Positions 1 to 11,476 of a stretch of DNA of 64,000 bases are shown here, piece after piece. The notes beneath the pieces were generated by a model, which saw only the letters and a list, made by a program, of their open reading frames with translations, searched no databases and was not told the DNA's origin. This DNA comes from Vavraia culicis subsp. floridensis (taxonomy: Eukaryota > Microsporidia > Pleistophoridae), in contig NW_007360632.1 in NCBI RefSeq assembly GCF_000192795.1, forward strand, positions 4,029-68,028, given 5' to 3'. A program made the translations under genes and the position numbers. Each line of letters starts with the position of its first letter. The first letter of the stretch is position 1.

Positions 1-2690
1 AACAGTTAATCTATCGACCATTACTAAAATGCAAAATAAGAGAAAATGGCTATAGAACAGTGAAATTATTATTTAAGAAGACAAATAAGTTGTTTATTAG
101 TAGCCAACATTTGTTTCATTTGTTATGATAACAGTACAATTAGTATAAATCAATAAAGCCTTATTGTTGCCTAACTGTCGTGTTGACTCTACGCGTTCTG
201 ATATTTAATTCTACACCCTGCTTTGTCAGGCGAAAAGACAGTGTTAATTTTCGGTCGTTCTCCGACAAAAAAGGAATACTGCTACCATAGAACCGATAAG
301 AAATTCTATATATCGGTTATGTGTAAGCAAATATTATTATGGTAAGTTGAATTATCAGTTAGTATATATATCGAGTTTTCATTAATGCCCACACTCGAGA
401 AATTCGGAACATGATAGGGCTTGTTAATGGATACGGGCCTCTCAAAATATTGATCAGAAGTTAATCATAGTAATATCACGAAGTAAAGTTACCTTGATTG
501 GATATTGGAGTTTCAATCGCAATTTTGAATACCTTCATTAAACCAATACAAAGCTGTTAACCAGCCAAGCTATGATGATGATTATAGTAAATAATATGCA
601 TTTAAGCATAGGCTTTCAGACCGAGATCTTCTTCAAAAAATTCCTAGTTTTTTATTAAGCCGAAACGGGACGCAAATTCCATATGAAGACTGCAATCGTA
701 TTCACGGGCATTATAAGTTATTCATTTAAGAAGAGCTAATTTATCGATTAAGTACCATATATATGCATATAACCTCACAAATTAGTATTGAAAATCAATA
801 AATTTTGATTGCGATCGCAAATTTTCGATGAGCTCTCTATCAATGAAGAGAATTGTGTTTTTAACGATGATCATACGGATGATTTCTTATAGTCACAGAA
901 CTATCAACTAGAATACAACTGTCATGCAAAGCCATAGAATCGTTTGCAAACCACGAAATCACATCCAATCATAGAATTGTTCCATCTATCTAGAAATATA
1001 TGAAACCGGCTGCAATTCCTAACGACACGTTCAACTTGTATAAATATCTCGTTATACCATTTTATAGACCACCATGATACTTTCCCGTGTTATTTCCAAC
1101 ATCGTTTAAGATGTTAAAAATTTTCAAAATTTTTTCGGGAATATACAATTCAAGCATAAAATGATGTAAAAGTACATCAAATTTCACGTTTTATAATGTT
1201 TAATGTGAATCGTAGCATCATCATTTGGTTGTCTTCATTTACTAACCACGATGGTTGTTTTTATTTCCTAGAGCTATTTTTTTTCCACAAAATAGTAATC
1301 GGGTTGGATCTAAGGTAGAATTTTATCTGCAATACCGTATTACCTACAATGATGTAATTCATAATCTAAATAATATTGTAAAATACCTTAATTTCCTGCA
1401 AAATTTCATAACAGTGCTGGCCAACGCGTTTAGATTGAATTAGTTCCCAAAAATACTCTGCACTAATTGCCTATGGGCGAAAAATTTTTGTTCGCTGTGG
1501 TAACATATGTGGAACAATGTCATATAAACCTAAAAAATAAAATACTTAATATATAAATTACAGTTTCTCCATAATTAAATTAAAGGTTTTAGAAGAATTA
1601 AAGTTCCTTATAATACGTTTTATTATAGTTGAGCAGTTAGTAATGAATGACAATTCGTATAAAAAACGATCTGTTTCAAAGTGCGGATTGTGTTCACTAA
1701 AACAAATAATTCGTGATAGATGGTCAAAGTCGGAGTTCATAGTGGTATGTTAACTTATAGTAAACTGGAAATTCTAGAAGCTCCAGATTAAATTACAAAT
1801 AGCGAAGTGTATTGCACCTGTTTGTATAAATTTTTTCATATAAGCTGCTCGTTTGATCACCAAAGTTGTAAATTAATGCCTCCCAACTTCCGTAGAATAG
1901 TTTAATATGTTTTAATTGTGCAATAATATGTTTTAATCGTGCAATAATATGTTTTTACACAAGGGTGCTTTATCGCTAATTTATTCCAAAATTTTAATTA
2001 ATTGTGCCCTGCTCGTAAAAAACCTACATGCTTTAATATTTGTAGACAATTTAATCCTTTTGTTGCACCATTCATACAACGAGTCAAAATTCCATGACAT
2101 AAGTCTGTTTAGAAAACTTTAAGTAATTATTCATGCTTATGTTCTTTCTACATCTTCAATCAGTGTTGATTTGTACACCTAATCTCATTCATGTCACTAA
2201 TTAAACCAATATGTGATTTAATCAAATGAAAGTCTAGGAATGGCATCCATCAAAATGTTATTAAAAAATCTGTAAAAGAACGATTTAAATGGAAGTGACA
2301 GACCAAAAAATCCCTTTATGTACGGAATTGACTGCATTTTATCTCATTACCAAAACAGGTATATTCATCTTTCAAAAACCATTTTGTTTTTTCTTTAGTG
2401 GTCAAATAGCAGCATTCAAGAAATGTTATTGGTACCAATAATTTTATTCGAGGACAAGGCATTTCATCGTATTCGGATGAAGCGCTCATGTTCTAAAAAT
2501 TTGGTAATTATTCCAACTACGTGTTTTATTGTGGTTGGTTTGTTAAAATGCCAAGTATCGCATGTGTAACTGAAATTTGCGTCTTATCATGCTATCAATT
2601 TTTAATTTCCTATCGTGTCGATGAGTACAAAATTATTTAAATATACAATTTTTAATAAAGGGATCCGGTAAATACCGTAAACTTATATAG
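1..2690. other. Gene-free AT-rich stretch
   Basis: I see no convincing gene on either strand. The only open frames are about 60 codons long, with no recognisable motif and no CCC start signal. The DNA is AT-rich without clear tandem repeats. A heavily decayed element cannot be excluded by eye. Confidence 0.5.
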
Positions 2691-3779
2691 ATGAAGAAAT
2701 ATGACGAAAGAAATGATATAGTGGAGTATGATGCCTTGGAAGGAATGATGTTGCTTAAGACCTACAGAAAAGCGAAGAAACCCTGTCTTGCAATATTGAA
2801 AGGAGGTGACAGAAGCCTGTGGGAATTTGAGATATATCACCATAAATTCCAGGTGAAGGACGGCAGTCATGCGGCTACTTTTTATTACTGTGTTCTTGAG
2901 AAATCCTGGTTTATATTTCTTGCAACAGGGCAATTACGAGTTGATAAGAAACCTGTGCGGACTGCCATCGTGCTTAGAAGCGGTTCAATGATAGAAATAG
3001 GCAAAATTGTGTGCTGTTTTGATATAAAGTTTATCGTACGCAAGGAATATAAGAAGTTACTCGTGGAAATTATACTATCCAGCTCCGAGAAGCGACTCAG
3101 CTTATCGGAAATCTACCAGAAATTGCTGTCTGATTATAGCTTTTCCACGGAGAAAAATGCATCATGGAAGAATAGCATTCGCTGTGTTCTGTCTGAGTCA
3201 AAAATTTTTTACAAAATTCCAAAGAAGATCAAACGCGGTCGTGGCGGTTATTGGTGTATAAACGAAAAGGAACTAGCAAAGATGGATGATGAAAGCATCA
3301 AAAAATGTGAAAAGAGATTCGTTGATTCATTTATCTATGACCGCAGAAGTGTGATCTATACGGCAGTAGATCTAATGCACAGCCTGCAAGATGAATGCAA
3401 AGAAAACCAGAACAACTACAGAGAACCACAATTTAAAGAACCTACAGGCAGCTACGACAAGTTTGACGAGTGTAGAGCTTTTGTCCCTAATTCGCATCAT
3501 GAGAAGGTCGCACGAATTTCATATCATCAGAAATACAAAACTGAATATGATACAGAAGCAAAGAGACCAAGAAGGAGTCCTTGGTTTACTCAAATGTACA
3601 ATACATCGGCAATGAATCCCCCGTACCCCAACGCGGTGTTTGATCCGTTTGAGTACAATGATGATGATGAGTTTGATGATTTGGACAGAGATGGAAGACG
3701 TTCTGCGTGTATTGCTGATGAGTTAAGCTCTGATTTTTCCTGTTTGTCGGTGAAAGAAAAGCGAAAAAAAAAAGAGTAG
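2691..3779 (+). CDS. Forkhead transcription factor with N-terminal FHA-like domain
   Basis: Probable nuclear DNA-binding regulator of the yeast Fkh1/Fkh2 type, 362 residues. Residues about 30-112 look like a degenerate FHA domain: a beta-rich stretch ending in LRSGSMIEIG. Residues about 120-195 are a forkhead winged helix: the RLSLSEIYQKLL helix, then WKNSIRCVLS (159-168) and GRGGYWCI. The usual His of the NSIRH recognition helix is Cys165 here. The C-terminal third is polar, with an acidic patch (about residues 316-330) and a Lys-rich tail suited to nuclear import. In fungi this family controls cell-cycle genes; the same role here is inference. The ATG has no close CCC signal; a GGG lies about 30 bases upstream. 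It stands alone, with long empty flanks. Confidence 0.85.
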   Translation: MKKYDERNDIVEYDALEGMMLLKTYRKAKKPCLAILKGGDRSLWEFEIYHHKFQVKDGSHAATFYYCVLEKSWFIFLATGQLRVDKKPVRTAIVLRSGSMIEIGKIVCCFDIKFIVRKEYKKLLVEIILSSSEKRLSLSEIYQKLLSDYSFSTEKNASWKNSIRCVLSESKIFYKIPKKIKRGRGGYWCINEKELAKMDDESIKKCEKRFVDSFIYDRRSVIYTAVDLMHSLQDECKENQNNYREPQFKEPTGSYDKFDECRAFVPNSHHEKVARISYHQKYKTEYDTEAKRPRRSPWFTQMYNTSAMNPPYPNAVFDPFEYNDDDEFDDLDRDGRRSACIADELSSDFSCLSVKEKRKKKE

Positions 3780-6285
3780 GCCTGCCAATTGAACAATGGC
3801 TTACGTAACAATTGTTCAATATTGGTTTGTATTAGGTTCAGTATAGCAATCCCTTCACACAGAGCCTTTGTAAATAATAGGTAGAATGTTTATAGAGGTA
3901 CTCATTAGTACAATACACTATGTGAGAATCGATGATGTACCAACGAAATAAATTATTGTAAATGATTGAGATATATTCAGCACTTTTTATAGCATGCGAT
4001 ACCTGCGCGTAAACACAACTACAAGAATTTTAATTTTCATGTTATCTACGATAGAGCTCATCATTGAATCTTTATTTAGCTATCTACGCTTTCTTAGGTC
4101 GACGGAAACCTAAACTCTTTCATGTTTAAGCATGCTCGCGTTCAAACACCGCACACGCTTCATTCTATACATCAATTTACCAGGTTAAGAAATGTTTTAA
4201 ATCGTGATAATTGAGTACGGCAGTACATTTGTGTTTAGTTGACAATACCTAGCCGTGGATCATGGAAACATTAACATTGAGCATCAATTAATACGTCCGT
4301 CCAGCATAACCCGTTGAACATAATCTTGCTTTCTTATTACACAGCTCGCTACCCGTGGCTCATTTATAAACGTCAATTCGTACTTTACCAAATTTATTCC
4401 AATAAAATGAGTTTTCGTAACATCAACAACACAAAACGGCAATTTCATCGCAAACCGATTCTGTAACACCCAGCTCTTTTAAGAATTGCCAATTTTTCTC
4501 CTAAGCTACAAAATCAGTTTGCATTCCATTTTATTACACATTAACAAGCCAAGAATTGCAAAACCAATAGGTTAACTCCTTTCATAAAATATCGATAATC
4601 TCCTAAACCAGTAAATTCATATTAATTCTTTTGATTTCAACTCAATATCACACAAAATCAAGATTTCCATTTTAATGACATGCATTTTATTTCATTAACT
4701 AATCATAGCTCATGGAATAGAAAATTACATAAGTACTTTATTTCGTTGCTTAGACACAAACATATGCCTTGTTCTCGCTCTTATGTTTAATATTGTAACG
4801 ACCTATTACCGTATTATTGCGTACCTTGCATTTTATGTTACTGAATTTTTTTACATGTGTTGAAATCGCTTCATAATCATCCGATAGTATCATGGTAGAA
4901 TAAAAGCAATGTTTTAAAAAAATTAAAGCGTATAATATGTTCTTACTTGAAATTTTAGAGGCATTACACGCCTTCATTCGGTCGTTTTTATCAAATAACT
5001 AGATATAAAATGAGTAGAAACTACTTATTTTTTACTAAAAGTCACCTATTTATCTTCTTATATCAGCAATACCTAAACAAGCCTGCTTTTCTGATTTGCT
5101 TGAGTGACAGTGGCCGTTGGCCCTTGGTTCATATGAAGAACTACATATTACGCTTTAAATCTAATCCAAAGTAGCGCTAAAAATCTATGTATGCAAATAC
5201 ACACCTATTTCGAAAACAAAATCTTCTTGGTTGGTCTTAAAAGTATTGCGACATTAAATGCTTTTCACCTTCCTTTAATCCTAAGCTGCTATGAGCTAAT
5301 ATAACACATTCGCCTGTACACATAACAAACTGTCTTCAAAGTCTACTACTGCTAGCACATTTCGTTATCACATAATTATTCAAAAAAACACATCTTGTGC
5401 AGTTATGCCCAACCACTTTGCAGTTACATTTCGTCATGGTTTGATGATTGATACACCAACTTTCAATTCATACGTACCGTACCTATGTGTTCTTCCAAAA
5501 ATTTTTCGTGCAATTCATCTTAGCTTTCTATTCATAACTATTCTTTACTCTCTCTCTTCCAATCGCTTTGTCACAATTGTTGTTCTATGTTCAACTAATC
5601 TGGCCACCGCATTATTGCGACATAACCTTAGTGAATGATAGGTCATAAAAATATTTTTGCCGCTGATCACACATAACACAGCGTATGAGTATTTAAGTGT
5701 CTCTGTGCAGCGGCAAGTAAAATAAGCCTCTATCCTCACATAGTAGGTGTGAAAAGAAATAATTGAGTGTTCAAATACCGATATACCTTTATTAACGTAT
5801 GTACGAGTAGTAGTTCAACATGACCGGTCAAAAGCACGTTATCTTTGACGCCTACAAGCATGAGCATGTTTTTTCGCGAATCATATATCGTAATCGTTTT
5901 CTATATGTTAAACGGACTGCTAATAAAATGTAAAAAGGTCCTATAAGACAAGAGTGATCAGGTCACGGCTCAGTAATAATTTATTTCGTTAATTGTATTG
6001 CCGAAGTCACTAGCAGCATAAAGCTTTCTTCCAGCGCAGCACTAAGACGATTAGTCAAAAATTAGCTGACTAGATGTAGTGCCTTAAATACATCCCTTTC
6101 AACATGGCGTTATATACAGAATAATTCGAAATAAATCTATACTTATATATCTTGGCATCTCATGGTGATATAATACCACTCAACACATGGTTTAGTAAAA
6201 CATTACAACAACACTTCTCCATAGTGCGGTATACTCGCACCACCTCCGTCACCAACAACTAAACGATATTATACCAACAAAAAAT
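3780..6285. other. Gene-free stretch
   Basis: No supported gene. Short open frames near 4284-4469 and 4750-4977 (minus) and 5405-5638 (plus) have neither a recognised motif nor a start signal. The stretch holds one member of a diverged dispersed repeat pair (about 5023-5160). Confidence 0.5.
5023..5160 (+). repeat. Diverged dispersed repeat, copy 1
   Basis: This stretch aligns by eye with 37645-37790. Shared blocks include ctaaaag, an atatcaRcaaYacct block, gctttt.tgat.Ygct, gtggcc and agttcat or ggttcat, in the same order and spacing with small gaps. Identity looks roughly two thirds. It has no coding potential and its origin is unknown; an old transposable element fragment is one option. 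Confidence 0.35.
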
Positions 6286-6732
6286 TTATTCTTTTTCATG
6301 ATACAGCACCATCTCCTTTTCCTTCGCCTCAAACCCGATCTTCATGTAAAAGTTCACATTTCTCTCTGCACATGCTAGTATGGTCTTATAACATCCCTTC
6401 TTCTTAGACTCATCCACCAACCTACTCACAAGCATTTTGCCTAAACCATGTCCGCGATGCTCTTCTTCAACCACAACATCCTCGACATGTCCGACCACGG
6501 AAAGTCCGTGTATAAACTTGTACTCGAAAAATATCGTGGCACATCCCAACACACGGTTGCAATCCTTCTTCAGCACCACGAATATTCTGTAGTCCTCTTT
6601 CTTCTTTAGTGTCCTGTAAAGGTTTAGCGCAGCTTGCTTGTCGATCTGCCCCAGGGTGGTTAATCCGGCAAGCACTTCCGGAAAGTTGTTTTCAAAATCT
6701 TCTTCCTGTAATTCTCTAACGTAAAAACCCAT
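6286..6732 (-). CDS. GNA1: Glucosamine-6-phosphate N-acetyltransferase
   Basis: Acetylates glucosamine 6-phosphate with acetyl-CoA in the pathway to UDP-GlcNAc, the precursor of spore-wall chitin and of GPI and glycan groups. The protein is a single GNAT domain. GHVEDVVVEEEHRGHGLGK carries the acetyl-CoA pyrophosphate-binding R-G-x-G-x-G/A pattern, and the C-terminus has the GNA1-typical CYKTILACAERNVNFYMKIG and MVLYHEKE. I start at 6732 (MGFYVRELQ, 148 residues) because CCC lies 12 bases upstream and this matches the family's usual N-terminus. The frame is open further upstream, to 6783. UTP15 is divergent, about 520 bases away. Nothing catalytic appears missing. Confidence 0.93.
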   Translation of the reverse strand: MGFYVRELQEEDFENNFPEVLAGLTTLGQIDKQAALNLYRTLKKKEDYRIFVVLKKDCNRVLGCATIFFEYKFIHGLSVVGHVEDVVVEEEHRGHGLGKMLVSRLVDESKKKGCYKTILACAERNVNFYMKIGFEAKEKEMVLYHEKE

Positions 6733-6744
6733 TGCAGAATTGTT

Positions 6745-6747
6745 GGG
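6745..6747 (-). promoter_or_regulatory. CCC start signal of GNA1
   Basis: On the coding strand CCC sits 12 bases before the ATG at 6732. This supports that ATG over the upstream in-frame codons. Confidence 0.55.
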
Positions 6748-7240
6748 ATGAAATTTATCAACAATGAAATGTTTAAAACACAATACAATGATTTTATTGG
6801 TTAGTGTTGGTTTAAGAACGTATTACACGCCCTTGAGACAACCAATACGAATGAGCAACGCTAACGAACTCTTTTGTTAGATCAGCTCCGTAAACGGTAA
6901 CTAATCACGTGTCATTGTCAAAACGTGCTATTTGCACATTTTTACTTCTCATACGTTCAGGCACTGCTGATTATGATAGTAAACGAACACAGGCAGGTGT
7001 AGTACACCCTTTATAACATCACAGGCATGTATTGAACGGATCACCCTTCTTAGCGAGGAAGCGAGCAGCATTTAATAAAAATTGGTGGCAATAACTTTGC
7101 TACGCCATTCTTCCCAAACTGCACTATCTATGCATTTACACATCTTTTCTACCTCATCGGTGTATTGCGCACATCCTCCGTACGGACCAGCACTACACCT
7201 CCACTTCTCCATCAGCAATCTTTTTGCTCATTTTTTACCA

Positions 7241-7244
7241 CCCC
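7241..7244 (+). promoter_or_regulatory. CCCC start signal of UTP15
   Basis: CCCC ends six bases before the ATG at 7251 and favours it over the in-frame ATG at 7224. Confidence 0.6.
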
Positions 7245-7250
7245 TACAGA

Positions 7251-8759
7251 ATGTTCATATCACCCTACACCCATTCAAAATCACAGCCATTCTCTCATTT
7301 CTCATACTCATCCACCAACCTATTCACATCATTCTCTTCATCCCTACACGCACATGCCCCCAATGCCCGTATACTCACCAAATTCCCTAACGAAATAACA
7401 GCAATACACGCCAACCGCCTAGGAGTGGCTGCGGACCAGTCGGGTAATATCAAATTATTCAGCGATACGCACGTACTCAAGCAATTTAACTATCACCGTG
7501 CACGTGTTAATGTGGTCAGAGTGTGTGAGGGCCGGTGTGTCGTTTCGTGCTCTGATGATGGGAGCGTGGTGTGGAACGAATTGGAAAGTGTGCGTGTGTT
7601 TGATTGGCACAACGATTACGTTAGGGCGGTGTGTGTGGATGGTAATGTTGTTGTATCGGGTGCGCTTGACGGTCAAATGGTTGTGCACGATTTGAGGGAA
7701 AGCAAAAGTATGAACCGGTACACGGCAGCTGAGCCTGTCATGCATTTGGAAAGCACCGATGGCGTGGTGTACATTGCCACGCCCACCGGCATCACGCACT
7801 TCAGCCTCAAGGAGCAGAAAGCGGTGCATCACACCATTAATTACGGAATAAACGATCTCAAAGTGAGCAACGGTCTTTTGTACGCGTGTACTGCCCATAG
7901 CCTCACCGTATACAGCTCTAACTTGGAGGAGGTGTTCTTCTGTCGTCTTAGGGATGAAAGCGTGGGAATGGCATGCAAAGATGGTGAAGTAATGATTGGA
8001 TTGAAGAACGGTACTATTTTAGGTTTACGTGCGCATTGCGATAGCGGTAAAACGGTGGACCGTGACGAGGCCATAAAGGGTCGAGTGGTTGGTGAGGAGG
8101 CGCACGGTCATACAACGAGTGATGAGATGAACGACCAGGTGATAGATGAGATCGTGTACGACCAAATAACACGTGGTGATAGCAAAGAATATGAGCAGGG
8201 CGACGGGGTAGACAGCAAGAAAATGCAGAACGTAGCAGAGAAGCATAGAAACGGCTGCAAAGAGCTAAAGGAAACACTCAACTCAACTGTTAACGGTGCG
8301 GTGCCATCATCTTCACTGCACTACAAGGAGAACGAGCATCCCATCCACATCCTTTCAAAACCCTTCATGGTGTACGACCGGTATGAGCGAATGCTCAGGA
8401 ACCATGAGTACCGCAAGTGTTTGAAGGCCGTTCTAACAGCCAACGATAAACACCGCATGTACCGCGTACTACGGTACATCCACAACAAGGGAGTGCTAAG
8501 GCAAGCGATCTATAGGCACAATGTACGCCTGCTCACCAATTATTTGAGCGAGTTCATCGGTGATCTGCTGCACAAGAGCATAGCACTGAAAGGCCTTGTA
8601 ATTATCAGCGGGGTATTTGACAGGATGTTGCTTCAGGACAAGGAGATGCTAAGACGGGTTCGTTACGCAATAAAAAATGAAGAGCGCGTGCAGAAGGAGT
8701 GTGTAAAGACCTACGCATATTTAGAGACACTTTTAGAGAGTGTGAACGAGGAACAGTGA
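7251..8759 (+). CDS. UTP15: U3 small nucleolar RNP protein Utp15 (WD40)
   Basis: Component of the t-UTP/UtpA part of the nucleolar small-subunit processome, which acts in early pre-18S rRNA processing. The protein has 502 residues from the chosen ATG. The N-terminal half reads as a divergent WD40 propeller: repeated blocks such as VVSCSDDGSVVWNELES, HNDYVRAVCV and VSGALDGQMVVHDLR. DYVR is typical of Utp15. An acidic low-complexity linker follows. The last 130 residues match the Utp15 C-terminal domain, with YDRYERMLRNHEYRKCLKAV and a helical tail. It converges with CDC27 across a 745-base gap. Another WD40 protein is possible from the propeller alone, but the C-terminal domain supports Utp15. 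Confidence 0.8.
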   Translation: MFISPYTHSKSQPFSHFSYSSTNLFTSFSSSLHAHAPNARILTKFPNEITAIHANRLGVAADQSGNIKLFSDTHVLKQFNYHRARVNVVRVCEGRCVVSCSDDGSVVWNELESVRVFDWHNDYVRAVCVDGNVVVSGALDGQMVVHDLRESKSMNRYTAAEPVMHLESTDGVVYIATPTGITHFSLKEQKAVHHTINYGINDLKVSNGLLYACTAHSLTVYSSNLEEVFFCRLRDESVGMACKDGEVMIGLKNGTILGLRAHCDSGKTVDRDEAIKGRVVGEEAHGHTTSDEMNDQVIDEIVYDQITRGDSKEYEQGDGVDSKKMQNVAEKHRNGCKELKETLNSTVNGAVPSSSLHYKENEHPIHILSKPFMVYDRYERMLRNHEYRKCLKAVLTANDKHRMYRVLRYIHNKGVLRQAIYRHNVRLLTNYLSEFIGDLLHKSIALKGLVIISGVFDRMLLQDKEMLRRVRYAIKNEERVQKECVKTYAYLETLLESVNEEQ

Positions 8760-9504
8760 TGAGTATCTCCTGTCCACAACGTATCGGTAGTCTTTGATTC
8801 GTTTCTATCGGTATGTTCCCTTTCGTTCCAATAAATTAACATCATTCTCTTCTGCTAGTGATCACGAGCTGTTGCTTTCTCCGTTGCTGCGATGTACCTT
8901 TTTGTGTTCATGCTTTATTTTCTATTTATATCAGTAATCACCTGTTAATCCCCATCAATGCACCATTTGTAAATAATACCTTATCCTCACCTCGTCATAC
9001 ATTCAAAGTATTTCTTGTGCTAGCGCTCAGCATTGAGCAGGGTTATCCCAGCATTTCCGTAACGTGCAACTTTCACACGCTAAAGCACCAATTCTACACA
9101 ACAATGTATTACAATCTCCTATCGCGTATTCGTGCACTATTTAATTCACTCTGAATACGTACGATAAGCATGAACTGTTCCCCATTTATGCAACAACTCT
9201 ATTTATTCCCAATCCTAACTCTATTTATTCCCCATCCAAACTATATTTATTCCCTATTTATGCAAAAACATCATTTCTAACACACTACCCCATCTCATTC
9301 TATAAGTTTATTTTATTTACCTTTCCCCTCATCCTCCAAACCAAACTACACGTCCTTTACCACCGATACGCTCCTCAAACGATCTATGCCCCTGTACCAA
9401 TTCTCTACCACGCATTCTCACCACGTTACAAAATCACTGCAACTATCCATACCATAGCACCACCACTCAGCATTCCTGTTCCACTAAAACACCACACCCC
9501 GCAT
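8760..9504. other. Convergent intergenic region with short repeats
   Basis: The 3' flanks of UTP15 and CDC27. A 98-codon frame at 8858-9154 has no motif or start signal and is not called. It contains the imperfect repeats noted at 9180-9262. Confidence 0.5.
9180..9262 (+). repeat. Imperfect ~21-bp tandem repeat
   Basis: Three imperfect copies of a unit close to aactctatttattccccatcc, flanked by ccatttatgcaa-type sequence. Confidence 0.7.
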
Positions 9505-10926
9505 TCATTTCTTTACATATCCTTTGTTTTCCTTGACCGCCAGCAGCTTATCAACCATGTCCTTCTTACTCCTAAAACTGGCATTACGCACGTTCACACC
9601 ATCTAAAAATCGCTGTGCTTCGTACACCATCTCCAAATAAATGAGCACATCAACCATTTCAAGCATAATCAGGTCATCGTACTCATCCTTTCGCGGCAAC
9701 ACATTGTTCTTGAGGTACGCCACCAGTGCGGCTGTATCGCCCGCATCAACCCTGTACGTTCTTCTGATCAGCTCTACCGCCCTGTCATACTTCTTGTTCT
9801 CCACCAAATACTTCACGTACAGGTACTTGATTATCTTGTTGTGGCTGTTGAGATCAACAGCCTTTCTGAAAAACAGGTCTGCGTTCTCTATCTGGTCCGT
9901 TTTGGAAAATACAAGGCCGATACCGAAGAGCGCATTGTAGTTGTTGCGGTGCATTTTGAGCGCATGAAAAAAAAAGTTTTGTGCATGATCGTACTCGTTG
10001 CGGATTATGCTCTCGTGGCCAAGCAGCAGGTACGCATACGCTGTCTTGTACATGTTCAGGCTCTTTTTAAGGCACAGCACTGATCGATTGTGATCGTTTT
10101 TAAGTGAAAAATAGTTGCCCAGCGCTGACCATGTTACGTAGCTGCCCTTGCATTTGTCTAGCAATGTACGGCACATACACGAGAGAGCATTCGTGTTCTT
10201 ATCCAGCCAGAGTGCTGCTGAGTAGCTATCAAAATCTGCCGTGTACGTGGCATCGTTCTTCAAGACAACCTCGAAGCAGCGCATACTACGCTTAACATCA
10301 CCGTGCTCGAACAGAATACGCCCTGCATTTGACACGAAATACGTACCGATGCCTGGCATCAACGAATAATACTTCTGCACTATTTTGATGTTCTCCGTCC
10401 TCTCAAATTCGATGAGATCGGCCGTAAACTGCGCAAAGAAATCGTTCTCGCCCGTACACACGAGCTCATCCAGTTTGTGCTCGTAAAACAACGCAATAAA
10501 TGGTACATACAGCCCTGTGCACCGCTTGTAGTACACCAAAGCATCATCGCCCTGCTCATTCAGCGTGTACAGCTCGCCAAGTAACGCATACACATGCTCA
10601 TCACCTCCATCCTCGAGCACATAACTGTTCCACTCTCCGTCTATCACATCCTTCAGCGCCTCTCTGTTCACGATACGCAACAGCGCATCGATCGCATCGC
10701 CATAATTTTTCATTTCCTTGTGGCACAGTGCCACGTAAAACAGGCCCGTGACCGTGTTAAACGTACTCAGCACGCTCAGTGCCCTGTAGTACTCTCTATT
10801 CTCGTACAGTGCTATGCCCAGTACCAGTTTGAGCGTTTGCTCTTTCTGTGCAGCGTGAGCAAGCACGAAAATGGCCTGTCTGTAATTTTTGTATTTTATG
10901 GCCGTTTTGATTTGTTGTACGTACAT
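9505..10926 (-). CDS. CDC27: Anaphase-promoting complex subunit Cdc27/APC3 (TPR protein)
   Basis: Scaffold TPR subunit of the anaphase-promoting ubiquitin ligase, which in yeast and animals binds the C-terminal Ile-Arg tails of coactivators. The protein has 473 residues, shorter than yeast Cdc27, and is almost entirely helical TPR repeats. The family-diagnostic block lies in the second half: SYVTWSALGNYFSLKNDH, then AYAYLLLGHESIIRNEYDHA and NALFGIGLVFSKTDQIENA. It matches the Cdc27 pattern W.alGN.fSL..eh and Y.llGHE. N-terminal TPRs start at residue 3. The long linker found in larger homologues is missing, so this is a compact form. CCC lies five bases before the ATG. Cdc16 or Cdc23 are less likely. 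Confidence 0.8.
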   Translation of the reverse strand: MYVQQIKTAIKYKNYRQAIFVLAHAAQKEQTLKLVLGIALYENREYYRALSVLSTFNTVTGLFYVALCHKEMKNYGDAIDALLRIVNREALKDVIDGEWNSYVLEDGGDEHVYALLGELYTLNEQGDDALVYYKRCTGLYVPFIALFYEHKLDELVCTGENDFFAQFTADLIEFERTENIKIVQKYYSLMPGIGTYFVSNAGRILFEHGDVKRSMRCFEVVLKNDATYTADFDSYSAALWLDKNTNALSCMCRTLLDKCKGSYVTWSALGNYFSLKNDHNRSVLCLKKSLNMYKTAYAYLLLGHESIIRNEYDHAQNFFFHALKMHRNNYNALFGIGLVFSKTDQIENADLFFRKAVDLNSHNKIIKYLYVKYLVENKKYDRAVELIRRTYRVDAGDTAALVAYLKNNVLPRKDEYDDLIMLEMVDVLIYLEMVYEAQRFLDGVNVRNASFRSKKDMVDKLLAVKENKGYVKK

Positions 10927-11403
10927 TTTAAGGGTACAAGCGATAAATCGGGCAAAATGTGCAGCACAAATAAAGAGAAGGGTTAGACCGGCAATGGAGA
11001 GCGGGCAGGGTAATGGAGAGCGGGCAGGGTAATGGCTGAAGGGTTGTAAGAATGAGAAATGAAGAAGGTGAGAAGGACATTAATGATTGCAGAGTAGAAC
11101 GAGACATCATAACGGTGTAACAGCCAAGTACCGCAGATCAAGGATACATCTCCTAAACCAAACAGGAAGTTAGGTGGGAGGAGTAATATCAAAATTTGAA
11201 AGAGTGATTGGTAAAGGGTACGTGGTAGTGCCGGATATAAAGTGCCTTCAAAGTTAACAGCAGGAAGTTGCAGTGATTGTAATTTGTAAATGGTAGCGAT
11301 GCAAATATGGGCCAGTACTAAAGTGCAGTTAGTACTCGTACATCGCTATGGAGTACGAGGCGTGCAGACTTAAAAATAAAAGCTGCCTGCCAATCAAAAA
11401 CGA
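10927..11403. other. Intergenic region CDC27/tRNA-Met
   Basis: No gene. A short direct duplication around 10996-11030 (gagcgggcagggtaatg twice) is the only structure seen. The tRNA-Met terminator lies at its right end. Confidence 0.5.
11396..11400 (-). terminator. RNA polymerase III terminator of tRNA-Met
   Basis: Five T residues on the tRNA strand, three bases past the discriminator base. Confidence 0.7.
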
Positions 11404-11476
11404 TGGGAACTGCGAGACTCGAACTCGCGACCTTTAGATTATGAGACTAACGCGCTACCGACTGCGCCAAGCTCCC
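11404..11476 (-). tRNA. tRNA-Met (CAT), elongator type
   Basis: The strand folds into a 73-base cloverleaf. The acceptor stem GGGAGCT pairs with AGTTCCC with one G-T, and the discriminator is A. The D arm is GCGC/GCGC, and the anticodon loop CTCATAA gives CAT. The T arm is GCGAG-TTCGAGT-CTCGC. Box A and box B are intact. The anticodon stem (TTAGT/TCTAA, with the T-T pair also seen in other elongator Met tRNAs) and the TTCGAGT T-loop favour elongator over initiator. There is no intron. Confidence 0.95.

Larger units (their letters stand above)
6733..7250. other. Divergent intergenic region GNA1/UTP15
   Basis: The shared upstream region of two divergent genes, presumably holding both promoters. 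No repeat or extra gene is seen. CCC signals flank both starts. Confidence 0.5.

Noticed and set aside
339..356. ATG-GTAAGT followed by a TCAG 17 bases later, as a mini-intron gene start
   Set aside because: The interval is too short for an intron and no open frame follows.
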